Positions 17,422 through 26,455 of a DNA stretch of 64,000 nt are shown here, piece after piece. The notes under the pieces are model-generated. The model saw only the letters and a list, made by a program, of their open reading frames with translations, was not told where the DNA came from and ran no database searches. Origin of the DNA: an uncultured Prevotella sp. (GTDB lineage Bacteria; Bacteroidota; Bacteroidia; Bacteroidales; Bacteroidaceae); assembly GCA_900315035.1 (NCBI GenBank), contig OMXO01000002.1:1-64000 (forward strand). The letters are read 5' to 3'. Within the stretch, counting starts at the first letter, position 1; the number at the start of each line of letters is the position of its first letter. The translations under genes were made by a program, and so were the position numbers.

Positions 17422-18456
17422 TTAAATGAGTTGTGGCAGGAAACAAGAGATAACCAGAACCACAATACCAACGACAAGTACAGTAATGGTTTTCTGCGAA
17501 CAACCTTTCCATTCCTTGAGGATGATGCCCCAGACATTTGAGAATACTACGTTGAGCGCCATCAGGATACAGAAAGCCAGCGTGGTTAGTGTGGGTGATT
17601 CCGTGAGAAATCCTTTACCCAGTGAAAGCCCGAAGAACTGCGAATACCAGAGCGCACCAGCTAGCAGACAGAACAAAAGATTGTTGCCCCATACAGCGGT
17701 TTTCGTATAGTCGCCCCAGGTCTTGTTGACTTGGTTCTGATAGAAACAATAGATGGCATTGGTAACAAAGCCTCCGAATGTCACGAGCAAAGTAGCAGGC
17801 AGAGTACGGAACATTGGATCGGTCAGTTCTCCGAAATTGATGCCCTTTCCAAACTCCAGGCCTACGTTGAAACATCCACTCATAAATCCTGCGAGCAGGG
17901 CGATGGCTAGGCCTTTGGGGAAGTTGAAATCCTTTACAGCAGCTTTTTTCTCCTCCTCAGAGAGTGAAGCTGCTTTCATAGAACCTGCCACACCAATGAT
18001 AGCAATACCGATCAGAGTGACTACCACACCCAGGATCACTGCGAATGTCAATGACTCTAAGGCATTGAGCTCGGGGAAGAAAATATTGAGCAGCACAGGA
18101 CCCATGATGGTTCCAAGTCCTGCACATGTTCCCAAGGCAATCGACTGTCCAAGAGCTACCCCTAAGTAGCGCATGGATAGGCCGAAGGTCAAGCCGCCCA
18201 CTCCCCAAAGAACACCGAAGAAGATGGTCATCCAAATATTGAATGACTGTTCGGCTGTGAACAGTTCAAACAGGGAATGCCCTGCCGGCACAGCCAGCAA
18301 AGCACCCAAGAATGGCAGCACCAACCAAGCGAACACACCCTGAATAATCCAGTACGACTCCCACGACCAGTCCTTGATTTTATTGATAGGAACGTAGCAG
18401 CTCGACTGGCAGAATGCGCCGATGGCGATGATGATAAGTCCTAATACGATTTCCAT
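17422..18456 (-). CDS. rhaT: L-rhamnose/proton symporter
   Basis: This 344-residue membrane protein with about ten hydrophobic helices matches the RhaT family: EIVLGLIIIAIGAFCQSSCYVPI at the N-terminus, WSWESYWIIQGVFAWLVLP, and GLTFGLSMRYLGVALGQSIALG in the middle. It imports L-rhamnose using the proton gradient. Its ATG overlaps the rhaA stop by one base (TAATG), so the two are translationally coupled. It is the last gene of the rhaB-rhaA-rhaT operon. Confidence 0.92.
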   Translation of the reverse strand: MEIVLGLIIIAIGAFCQSSCYVPINKIKDWSWESYWIIQGVFAWLVLPFLGALLAVPAGHSLFELFTAEQSFNIWMTIFFGVLWGVGGLTFGLSMRYLGVALGQSIALGTCAGLGTIMGPVLLNIFFPELNALESLTFAVILGVVVTLIGIAIIGVAGSMKAASLSEEEKKAAVKDFNFPKGLAIALLAGFMSGCFNVGLEFGKGINFGELTDPMFRTLPATLLVTFGGFVTNAIYCFYQNQVNKTWGDYTKTAVWGNNLLFCLLAGALWYSQFFGLSLGKGFLTESPTLTTLAFCILMALNVVFSNVWGIILKEWKGCSQKTITVLVVGIVVLVISCFLPQLI

Positions 18457-19709
18457 TAGCTACGCTTTGAGGTGACATCCTTCTCATACTGCTGAATGGC
18501 AGCGATGTACTCTTCGCCAACGGGCACGTTGTTCTTCAGGTTGAAGTAGTCGAATACAGCGCCGAACGGCATACTCTTGGCTTCTTCCATCAGAGCGAGA
18601 CGCTCGAAATTCTGGCCTTTGTCCTCATACTCACGCAGCTTTGCCTTTGGCTCGAGCAGAGCCTGCAGGATACATTTCTGAGTGGCGCGTGTGCCAATGA
18701 GGTAAGCACCAATACGGTTGATGGAAGCATCGAAATAGTCAAGACCTACGTGAGCACGGTTTAAGGCATCGCTGCGAACAAGCTCCTTGAATAGGTCGAG
18801 TGTCTGATCATTCATGATGGTTACATGGTCTGAGTCCCAGCGAACAGGGCGAGATACGTGTAGCATCAGCTCGGGCACGTACATCAGCAAGGTAGAGACA
18901 AAGTCAGAAACATTTTCAGTGGGCTCATAGTGACCTGTATCCAGTGTGTACATCTGTTTGCGGGTAGCGCAGTAAGCGGTATAGAAATCGTGAGAGCCAA
19001 CGGTATAGCTCTCCAGACCGATACCAAACAACTTGGCCTCGAAACAGTTCTTTACACCATCGAGTTTCTCTTCCATGATCTCATCGAGTGAGGCTGCCAG
19101 AATTTCGCGATACTTCTTGCGCTGTACAGGCATATCCTTGGCACCGTCGTGCACCCAGATGTTCATGATACACGGATCGTCCTGTGCCTTACCCATAGCA
19201 TCTGCGATACGACGGCAACGCTTGGTGTGCTCAATCCAGAAGTCGCGGATGCCTTTGTCGGGATTCGACAACGTCAGTTCTCCGCTTTTGGGATGTGAGA
19301 ATGAAGTAGAGTTGAAATCAAGTTTCATGTTATTCTCTTTTGCCCAGTCAATCCAGCTCTGGAAATGCTTGACTTCAACCTGGTCGCGATCCACGAACTG
19401 ACCTCCAAAGTCACCATAGATTTCGTGAAGATTCAGACGGTGGTTACCTGCGATGAGAGTCTTCACGAATTCGATGTCTTGGCGTACCTCGTCGATATTA
19501 CGGGCGCGTCCAGGATAGTTGCCTGTTGTCTGAATACCACCACTCAGGGCATCGTTGCGCTCAAAACCGACCACATCATCGGTCTGCCAGCAATGCAGGG
19601 AGATCTGCTGCTGCTGAAGTTGGTTAAGGACGGCGTCAGTATCGACACCGATGGCTGCATAGCGATCTTTCGCTACGGCATAAGCTTTTTCGATTAGTTC
19701 TGCTTTCAT
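18456..19709 (-). CDS. rhaA: L-rhamnose isomerase
   Basis: This 417-residue enzyme isomerises L-rhamnose to L-rhamnulose. Visible family segments are ISLHCWQTDDVVGFE (near residue 36), KLDFNSTSFSHPKS (near 129), NIWVHDGAKDMP (near 183) and YTLDTGHYEPTENVSDFVST (near 250); the acidic and His residues in these segments bind the two metals. The length matches the family. It lies 17 bp downstream of rhaB in the same operon. Confidence 0.96.
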   Translation of the reverse strand: MKAELIEKAYAVAKDRYAAIGVDTDAVLNQLQQQQISLHCWQTDDVVGFERNDALSGGIQTTGNYPGRARNIDEVRQDIEFVKTLIAGNHRLNLHEIYGDFGGQFVDRDQVEVKHFQSWIDWAKENNMKLDFNSTSFSHPKSGELTLSNPDKGIRDFWIEHTKRCRRIADAMGKAQDDPCIMNIWVHDGAKDMPVQRKKYREILAASLDEIMEEKLDGVKNCFEAKLFGIGLESYTVGSHDFYTAYCATRKQMYTLDTGHYEPTENVSDFVSTLLMYVPELMLHVSRPVRWDSDHVTIMNDQTLDLFKELVRSDALNRAHVGLDYFDASINRIGAYLIGTRATQKCILQALLEPKAKLREYEDKGQNFERLALMEEAKSMPFGAVFDYFNLKNNVPVGEEYIAAIQQYEKDVTSKRS

Positions 19710-19726
19710 AAAGAGTTCGTTTTTTA

Positions 19727-21205
19727 TTAGTTAATAATCTTAAGATACTTTTCATATGCCTCGTCCCAGACGGCTTTGTCCTGGGGCTCGAATCTCGTGA
19801 GTTCTTGGGAGTTGGCAATTATCTGGCGCATCTCCCAGATGTCTTTCACTAATCCGGCTGTCTTAGCCTGCAGCATGACATTGCCAATAGCAGCACCCTC
19901 CTGAGGACCTGCGATGACAACTGCACCTGTGGCATTGGCAGTAAACTGGTTCAGATATTTGTTGAGGCTGGCACCACCGATAATGTGTAGTACCTCGAGC
20001 TTAAACGGTGCCAATTCCTGCAACCACTGGAACACCTGCCTATAGCGTAATGCCAGTGAATCGAAGATGCATCGGCAGATTTCTGCAGGCGTTTCAGGCA
20101 CAGGCTGATGGGTCTGCCTACAATATTGCTGGACGGCCTCAATCATTGACGAGGGGTTTGCAAACATGGGGTCGTCGGGATTGATTAGGCTCTTGAATGC
20201 CTCTACCTGCATAGCCGAACCTTGTAGCTCGGGATGGGAGAGCTTACGAACCTCTTCTGGCCACTCCAGACGGCATCGCTCATAAATCCACATGCCGCAG
20301 ATATTTCTTAGGAAACGTGTTGTTCCTTCAATACCACCTTCATTGGTGAAGTTGAGCTCGTAGCTCAGGTCGTTAATGATGGCGTCCTTTGTCTCAATAC
20401 CCATAGGGCTCCATGTGCCGCTGGACATGTAGGCAAATTTCTCGTTCTTGGCAGGTACGGCTGCAACGGCAGAACCTGTGTCGTGGCCAGCAACTGCGAT
20501 GACGGGCACGGGGCCTAAACCTGTCATCCGCTGAACCTCATCAGTCAGAACACCAACAACAGTTCCGGGATTAACCATCTTGCCAAACATCGAACGGCTC
20601 AGTCCGAGTGAAGTCAGAAGACGCTCATCGAGTTGCTTCGTTCTTGGGTCGAGCAGCTCCGAAGTAGAGGCTATAGTGTATTCGCACACCTCATTACCTG
20701 TCAGCATCCAGCCAAGGGCATCGGGCATAAACAGAATCTTCTTAGCATGTTTCAACGCAGCATTTCCTTCACGTTTCATGCCGTAGAGCTGGAAGATCGA
20801 GTTGAAGTTCAGCAGTTGGATACCAGTGATGTCATAGACTTCCCTTTTTGAAATGACGTTCTCCAGATAATGGTTCATGGCATCGAAGGTAAAAGGATCG
20901 CGATATGCGCGCGGGTTCCTTAATATATGATTGTCTTCACCAATCATCACGAAATCCACCCCCCAGGTGTCGATACCAATGGATGTGATCTCGAGACCTC
21001 TTCTCGAGACCTCTTTCAGACCCTTGATGATTTCAAAGTAAAGGGCATAGATATCCCAGTAGAAATGACCGCCCAACTCAATGAGGTTGTTGGGGAAACG
21101 GGTGACAACTTCCAGGTCGAACTTCCCATCTTCAATGCTGCCGATAATGGTGCGGCCGCTGGTTGCACCAAGGTCAACAGCGAAGAAATATTTTTTGTTA
21201 TTCAT
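19727..21205 (-). CDS. rhaB: Rhamnulokinase
   Basis: This 492-residue FGGY-family kinase starts at the ATG at 21205 (MNNKKYFFAVDLGATSGR). The in-frame extension upstream to 21271 runs through the promoter and is rejected. ATP and sugar motifs are DLGATSGRTIIGSI (residue 11 on), GIDTWGVDF (near 85), AVAGHDTGSAVAAVP (near 245) and EVLHIIGGASLNKYLNQFTA (near 410). It phosphorylates L-rhamnulose at O-1. It is the first gene of the rhaBAT operon, preceded by the predicted activator sites at 21276-21306. Confidence 0.95.
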   Translation of the reverse strand: MNNKKYFFAVDLGATSGRTIIGSIEDGKFDLEVVTRFPNNLIELGGHFYWDIYALYFEIIKGLKEVSRRGLEITSIGIDTWGVDFVMIGEDNHILRNPRAYRDPFTFDAMNHYLENVISKREVYDITGIQLLNFNSIFQLYGMKREGNAALKHAKKILFMPDALGWMLTGNEVCEYTIASTSELLDPRTKQLDERLLTSLGLSRSMFGKMVNPGTVVGVLTDEVQRMTGLGPVPVIAVAGHDTGSAVAAVPAKNEKFAYMSSGTWSPMGIETKDAIINDLSYELNFTNEGGIEGTTRFLRNICGMWIYERCRLEWPEEVRKLSHPELQGSAMQVEAFKSLINPDDPMFANPSSMIEAVQQYCRQTHQPVPETPAEICRCIFDSLALRYRQVFQWLQELAPFKLEVLHIIGGASLNKYLNQFTANATGAVVIAGPQEGAAIGNVMLQAKTAGLVKDIWEMRQIIANSQELTRFEPQDKAVWDEAYEKYLKIIN

Positions 21206-21239
21206 ATCATGAAATATGTTTGGTTTACTAATTTGTTGG

Positions 21240-21320
21240 CAAAGGTACGTAATTTTTGATAATACTACCATAATAATTTGATTTTTGGACTACAATATTT
21301 GATTTTATTTCGTATCTTTG
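21240..21320. promoter_or_regulatory. Divergent rhaB/nhaD promoters with predicted AraC-type operator
   Basis: On the minus strand, AAAATCAAAT occurs at 21306-21297 and again at 21285-21276 (21 bp period), 28 bp upstream of -7 box TACCTTTG (21247-21240). The geometry is identical to rhaD. No -33 TTTG is present for rhaB, as expected for an activator-dependent promoter. On the plus strand the -7 box TATCTTTG for nhaD lies at 21313-21320, just beyond the operator, so nhaD may be affected by the same regulator. Confidence 0.65.
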
Positions 21321-21358
21321 CAAGCGCAAATCGAAAACAATTAAAGTAATAAAAGCAA

Positions 21359-22693
21359 ATGTCAACATTAACAATCGCCATTGTCATTGTTTTCTGTGTA
21401 GGCTATCTGTGTATAGCCCTTGAAGGCCTGACAAGAGTTAACAAGGCAGCCATCGCGCTGCTGATGTGTGTATGTTGCTGGACTCTGCTCATGATGGGCC
21501 CCGCATCCTTCTATCCTGAAGTGACAGCAGACAGTGTCGTCCACCACATTGCTGAGGTCATAGAGCATCATCTGGGTGATGCCGCAGGAACCCTCTTTTT
21601 CCTTATGGGCGCCATGACCATTGTTGAGATTGTCGATTCAAACGGCGGTTTCAACTTTGTGCGCGACACATTGAAGACACGCTCCAAGCGCAAGCTCATG
21701 TGGCGTGTGGCCTTTATGACCTTCTTCCTCTCAGCCATTCTCGACAACCTTACGACCTCGATTGTCATGATTATGGTGCTGCGCAAGCTCGTGCAGAGCC
21801 GAGGAGACCGTCTGATTTATGCGGCACTCGTGGTGATATCTGCAAATTCCGGAGGTGCATTTTCTCCGATTGGTGATGTCACGACAATCATGTTGTGGAT
21901 TAAGGGCGTCATCACGACTCAAGGTGTTATCACAGAGATCTTCATCCCTTCGCTTGTCTCGATGCTGGTACCAGCTTTCATCCTGCAGTATCAACTCAGT
22001 GGCAAATTTGACAAAGAGCATAATTTGCCGAAGGCCGATGTGAGCCAATTCACCAAAACTCAGCGTGACATTATCTTCTGGCTGGGAGTAGGCGGTCTGT
22101 GCTTCGTGCCTATTTTTAAGACGATTACCCACCTGCCCCCGTTCATGGGTATCCTGCTTGTCCTTGGTGTGCTCTGGACGGTTACAGAGATTTTCCATTA
22201 CAACACTTCAGAGGATGATACGATGGCCAAACGCGTGTCTGACCTTCTCTCCAAGATTGATCTCTCGACCATCATGTTCTTCCTGGGCATCCTGATGGCA
22301 GTCGCTGTTCTTCAAGAGGTAGGTGTACTTACCATGCTTGGTCAGATTCTCGATTCTACATTCGAGGGTAATCATTATCTTGTTACTGGCATTATCGGTG
22401 TGTTGTCATCTATTGTTGATAATGTGCCTCTTGTGGCAGGTTGTATGGGTATGTATCCTGTCGCTGCTGCAGGTGATATGGCTGTTGATGGCATCTTCTG
22501 GCAGTTGCTGGCCTATTGTGCTGGTGTTGGTGGCTCTATGCTTATTATCGGTTCTGCTGCTGGTGTCGTTGTCATGGGACTCGAGAAGATCACCTTCGGC
22601 TGGTATATGAAGAAGATTACCTGGGTAGCCTTTGCGGGCTATTTAGCAGGTATTCTTATCTACTGGATTGAACGTACGTTTATCATGGCTTAG
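21359..22693 (+). CDS. nhaD: NhaD-type sodium/proton antiporter
   Basis: This 444-residue inner-membrane protein has about 11-12 hydrophobic segments. It carries the family signatures MGAMTIVEIVDSNGGFNFV, AILDNLTTSIVM and SANSGGAFSPIGDVTT, and near the C-terminus IVDNVPLVAG. NhaD exchanges Na+ or Li+ for H+. It shares an upstream region with rhaB. A functional link to rhamnose use through ion balance is possible, but chance adjacency is equally plausible. Confidence 0.9.
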   Translation: MSTLTIAIVIVFCVGYLCIALEGLTRVNKAAIALLMCVCCWTLLMMGPASFYPEVTADSVVHHIAEVIEHHLGDAAGTLFFLMGAMTIVEIVDSNGGFNFVRDTLKTRSKRKLMWRVAFMTFFLSAILDNLTTSIVMIMVLRKLVQSRGDRLIYAALVVISANSGGAFSPIGDVTTIMLWIKGVITTQGVITEIFIPSLVSMLVPAFILQYQLSGKFDKEHNLPKADVSQFTKTQRDIIFWLGVGGLCFVPIFKTITHLPPFMGILLVLGVLWTVTEIFHYNTSEDDTMAKRVSDLLSKIDLSTIMFFLGILMAVAVLQEVGVLTMLGQILDSTFEGNHYLVTGIIGVLSSIVDNVPLVAGCMGMYPVAAAGDMAVDGIFWQLLAYCAGVGGSMLIIGSAAGVVVMGLEKITFGWYMKKITWVAFAGYLAGILIYWIERTFIMA

Positions 22694-22715
22694 AATACTG
22701 TTCTAGGCAAAATTA

Positions 22716-22776
22716 GTCCCACCCCCTGGGACAAGTAGTCCCATAGGGTGGGACACTTTGTCCCAGGGGGTGGGAC
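22716..22776. repeat. Three 17 bp palindromic units at 22 bp period
   Basis: Units GTCCCACCCCCTGGGAC (22716-22732), GTCCCATAGGGTGGGAC (22738-22754) and GTCCCAGGGGGTGGGAC (22760-22776) are separated by exactly 5 bp. Unit 1 is the exact reverse complement of unit 3, so the whole block can fold into one long hairpin followed by TTTT. It fills the gap between the convergent ends of nhaD and the AraC gene. The same family recurs at 47429-47467. Confidence 0.9.
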
Positions 22777-22778
22777 TT

Positions 22779-23648
22779 TTATCGTGCTTTTATCTCGCTG
22801 GGCTTGCAGCCCATCTTAGCCTTAAACTTCGAAGAGAAGTAGTCTGGACTCTCAAAATTGAGGCGGTAGGCAATCTCTTTGACGCTAAGGTCGGTTGTCG
22901 TCAGCAGTTCCTTGGCTCGTAAGAGACGCAGCTCTTGCTGATAAGTAGCAGGAGAGAGTCCGGTGTATTCCTTAAACAGTTTGCGGAAATTAGAATAGCT
23001 GACACCCAGTTCTTCTGCAATCTGCTGAATCGTGACACTCGACTCGATGGACTCTCGTATGCGGAGACGCGCCTTTCCAATCATGGTAACCTGTTGCAGA
23101 TTCTGACCGAGTTCGATGTTACGTTCCAGAGAGTACATCTTTCCAATAAGGTGGTTCACAAGACCTGCCATGAGTTGCTGAGAGTAGGCTGCTTCTTCAA
23201 CGGCGGCTTCATACGCCTTTCGGTAGAGTGATTCGATGACATCTGAATAGCCTATATGGTAGATGGGCTTATCAGGCGTCAGGAAGCCTGCACGTACACG
23301 GTCGTCCATGTTTCTGCCTTTGAACCCTATCCAATGGCTTTTCCATCCGATGCGAGGGTCTGGGTGATAACTGTGCCATTCGCCAGGGAAAAGAAGGAAC
23401 ATGTCGCCAGCCTTGAGACGGGTACGTGGACAATGGGTGCTCTGAAACCACCCTTCGCCCTCAGGATTGTAAAGTAACTGGTATTCGTTTAGGATGCGCC
23501 CTTTCTCGAGGTCAAAATAGTAACCGTCGGCATGCCCCTTTGTAGGGTAAGGGTCGCCGGGCTGTATTTCTTCATAACCTACGGTGCTGACGGTAAGTCC
23601 CCATAGGGCGTCGCGCTCATTTGCTAAAAGGTATTTGCTGGTCTGCAT
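22779..23648 (-). CDS. AraC-family regulator, probable L-rhamnose regulator
   Basis: The 289-residue protein has an N-terminal cupin-like sensing domain (GDMFLLFPGEWHSYHPDP near residue 80). The C-terminal AraC DNA-binding domain has two helix-turn-helices: TIQQIAEELGVSYSNFRKLF near 205 and SVKEIAYRLNFESPDYFSSK near 253. Its size and layout match the RhaR-type activators known beside rha genes in Bacteroides. It starts 18 bp after the last of four sensor kinases and may be co-transcribed with them, so a role in that system cannot be excluded. The 21 bp-spaced repeats upstream of rhaD and rhaB are its likely targets. Confidence 0.75.
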   Translation of the reverse strand: MQTSKYLLANERDALWGLTVSTVGYEEIQPGDPYPTKGHADGYYFDLEKGRILNEYQLLYNPEGEGWFQSTHCPRTRLKAGDMFLLFPGEWHSYHPDPRIGWKSHWIGFKGRNMDDRVRAGFLTPDKPIYHIGYSDVIESLYRKAYEAAVEEAAYSQQLMAGLVNHLIGKMYSLERNIELGQNLQQVTMIGKARLRIRESIESSVTIQQIAEELGVSYSNFRKLFKEYTGLSPATYQQELRLLRAKELLTTTDLSVKEIAYRLNFESPDYFSSKFKAKMGCKPSEIKAR

Positions 23649-23666
23649 AAGTGTTATAATAGTGAG

Positions 23667-26441
23667 TTAGTTTTTCTTCTCACAAGGGATCCACATCCAG
23701 AAGGTGGAGCCGTGCCCTTCACCCTCTGAAGTTACGCCGATGTGCCCATTGCATCGGTCGGCTATAGCCTGACAGATGCTAAGTCCTAAACCTGTGCCCT
23801 GAACGAAATCGTTGAGTTTGACGAATCGTTCGAAAACACTGGCCTGCTTTTCTTTTGGAATACCTGCACCAGTATCTATGCAGTAGAAAAGGAGTCCATC
23901 GGTTTCTCCGGATTGGTCAAGGGGGATACGGCGATCCCAGTGATAACCTACCTTGATGTGACCTTGGTGGGTGTATTTGACGGCATTGGTGACGAAATTA
24001 GTGAGCACCTGCTGGATGCGCCCCTTGTCAAGTACGGTCAGACACGTCTGGTATGGATTGTCCTTGATAAATTCAACACTAGGTTCCTGTACGCGCTGTG
24101 CAAGGGTCTGGCACATATCATCGAAGGCTATGGCCATATCCACCTCTGTTGGCATGATAGCAAGGGCTTGCCCCATGCTGGAAGCCTCGAGGATGTCGTT
24201 GATGAGGCGCATAAGCATGTCGCAGTTATTACGAATGATACGTATAAACTCCATACGTTCCTCAGGTGTATCAATAACAGCCAGAAGGTCGCTGAATCCT
24301 ACGATAGCGTTGAGAGGCGTACGTATCTCGTGGGTCATATTGGCAAGGAAGGCGCTCTTCATCTTTCCGGAATTCTCAGCGCGTTCAGTCTCCATCTTGA
24401 GCTTTTGCTGGGCAGCCATAAGTTTGGTGATATCACGCGAAACGCCGAAGTAGCCGATACGCTGACCTTGTTTGTCATAGGTGGGTATGCCGCTGATGGC
24501 GTACCACACAGGATCTTTGGAGTATTGGGAATAGCGGAAATGGTGGATGACATTGAATGGCTTGCTCATTGCCGTTGCGTCGTTAATCGCAGAAGTTGCG
24601 TCACTCATATCATCTTGGTACATCCGCTTGACGTAGTCGTCCATTGATTCTGTGAATTCTGATTTACGAAGCGAATGAGAATAAGTAAGAGTGTGAGTAT
24701 TCAGGTCAGAGCGCCATACAAACATTTCACTGTTCTCCAGCAGATAAGTGAACTGTTTCTCATAATTACTGATTGCCTCGTTGGTTTTCTGAATCTCCTT
24801 CTGGTGTCGTAGCTGCTCAATATACATCTGGCGCTCGTGACTAATATCGCGGGAGGTGACAACGTAGAAACGTATCTCTCCCATATCATTACTGATAGGA
24901 CGGATACGAATCTCAATATACTTATCGAGTTTGATAGAAGGATAGTACATGCGGTTACAGACATGGAGAAGTTCCTGACTACCGCGTTGATATATCCCTT
25001 TAAGCATATCGGTATCAAACATGTTGGTGTTGCGGAAGAATACTCCCGCCTCGGTGTCGAAGCCACAGAGCTCACGCATCTTCTCATTAACGTCTAAGAG
25101 CCAACCGTCTTTGGAGTAAAATGACATCGCAATTAGGTTGGTCTCGAACATTTTTGCATATTTATTGCCCATTTCCCGATTGATGCGCTCTGCTTCTACG
25201 CCAGAAGTGACATCCTTGAGGGCAAATACGATGTATTGAGGCAGATTACCGCTGAATTCGACAATAGCATTACCTTCGAGTATGCGCCATTCAGGTTCGA
25301 GCGCTGTTCCGACGTTGAAGCGGCGGCTAATATAGCGTTGCTGGTTCTCACCTCTGGACAGTATTTTGATGTGTTGGATAAATTCTGCACGAGCAGAGGG
25401 CTCGAGATATGAGGCAAATTCTTCAAGTGACAGACCTTCATCTGATATCATGTGACCGTAAGTGTTGCGGAAATGGTCTGAGCGGATATCATACTCCAGC
25501 ACGAAGAAGTTTCCCATCTGGAGAGCTTGCTTCATGATGTTGTTGATGTCGGCAGAACGGTTTACAGCCATTTTCAGTCGGTTACGGATGAGTCGGCTAA
25601 GCAGATAGATGATAATGATGGCGACGATGGAGCCGACGAGTGTAAAGAGAGCGAAGGGCGATGAGTCGTTGTGAATGCGCTCGGGATAGAACCACTTGTC
25701 GTAAATGGACTGGAGGTCACCAGCCTGTTCCAATCGGGCATAGGTGTCGTCAATGGCATCAATAAGTTCCTTGTCGTAGCCTATAAAACGCAGTTCACCA
25801 GGTGGAATGTCAACGGCATCAAGGATAAGACTGTCCAAAGCATATTCGCGAATCTTCATCTTCAGAGGCACTTCACCCCAGATGTAATAGGAATTACGTC
25901 CATTACGAATGGCAGTCAGGGCTTCCTTTGGCGAGCGGTATTCGATATAGAACTGCGGGGCGCGCTCCAATTGGACACGGAGGGCTGCATAGTCGTTGCT
26001 TTTCAGCATCAGCGTATCGCCTTCACCTAGTTGACTGATCTGAGAAAGTGGTTTTTGACTCTTGCGCCGTACAGCTTTTACGGGGTAATAGGTGATCATG
26101 TTCTGGGTCATCACATACGGATGCTTGCGATAGTTAATTGAGAGGGCATGGATAAGGTCAGCCTCATGGCTCTCAAAGGTTTGGACAGCCTGATACCATT
26201 CCTGCATGACAAACAGATGGGGAATGCCCAGTTTGTTAAGGATGAGGTTCATCACTTCGATATTGTATCCGTCGGGCTCACCATGGTCATTGCGGAACTC
26301 GTAAGGGGGAAACTCCCAGTCGCTGACGATAATAAGCGGACGTTCATTAGTGTATTCCCTGATCAGTTGGGACTTGGCAGGTAAGATGCCGAGAATTCCA
26401 CTAATGCACGTGATGAAGAATATGATGATGCTTCTGCTCAT
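23667..26441 (-). CDS. Sensor histidine kinase with periplasmic SBP_bac_3 domain (kinase D, intact)
   Basis: This 924-residue protein has a signal peptide, then an amino-acid-binding-type periplasmic domain (residues about 30-255, e.g. FPPYEFRNDHGEPDGYNIEV). A membrane helix follows (about 265-288, LVGSIVAIIIIYLLSRLI), then PAS-type modules (about 300-680), HisKA with FLANMTHEIRTPLNAIVGF (His704) and an HATPase domain. N box (TNFVTNAVKYT), G1 (DTGAGI) and G2 (GTGLGLSIC) are all intact. No receiver domain is attached. It is the fourth kinase of the operon and closely resembles its neighbours. The ligand is unknown, plausibly a small polar molecule. Confidence 0.88.
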   Translation of the reverse strand: MSRSIIIFFITCISGILGILPAKSQLIREYTNERPLIIVSDWEFPPYEFRNDHGEPDGYNIEVMNLILNKLGIPHLFVMQEWYQAVQTFESHEADLIHALSINYRKHPYVMTQNMITYYPVKAVRRKSQKPLSQISQLGEGDTLMLKSNDYAALRVQLERAPQFYIEYRSPKEALTAIRNGRNSYYIWGEVPLKMKIREYALDSLILDAVDIPPGELRFIGYDKELIDAIDDTYARLEQAGDLQSIYDKWFYPERIHNDSSPFALFTLVGSIVAIIIIYLLSRLIRNRLKMAVNRSADINNIMKQALQMGNFFVLEYDIRSDHFRNTYGHMISDEGLSLEEFASYLEPSARAEFIQHIKILSRGENQQRYISRRFNVGTALEPEWRILEGNAIVEFSGNLPQYIVFALKDVTSGVEAERINREMGNKYAKMFETNLIAMSFYSKDGWLLDVNEKMRELCGFDTEAGVFFRNTNMFDTDMLKGIYQRGSQELLHVCNRMYYPSIKLDKYIEIRIRPISNDMGEIRFYVVTSRDISHERQMYIEQLRHQKEIQKTNEAISNYEKQFTYLLENSEMFVWRSDLNTHTLTYSHSLRKSEFTESMDDYVKRMYQDDMSDATSAINDATAMSKPFNVIHHFRYSQYSKDPVWYAISGIPTYDKQGQRIGYFGVSRDITKLMAAQQKLKMETERAENSGKMKSAFLANMTHEIRTPLNAIVGFSDLLAVIDTPEERMEFIRIIRNNCDMLMRLINDILEASSMGQALAIMPTEVDMAIAFDDMCQTLAQRVQEPSVEFIKDNPYQTCLTVLDKGRIQQVLTNFVTNAVKYTHQGHIKVGYHWDRRIPLDQSGETDGLLFYCIDTGAGIPKEKQASVFERFVKLNDFVQGTGLGLSICQAIADRCNGHIGVTSEGEGHGSTFWMWIPCEKKN

Positions 26442-26455
26442 GTATAGTTACAATT

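Noticed and set aside
23913..24647. 244-codon plus-strand frame opposite kinase D
   Set aside because: Antisense shadow of the conserved HisKA/HATPase coding sequence; no start signals.
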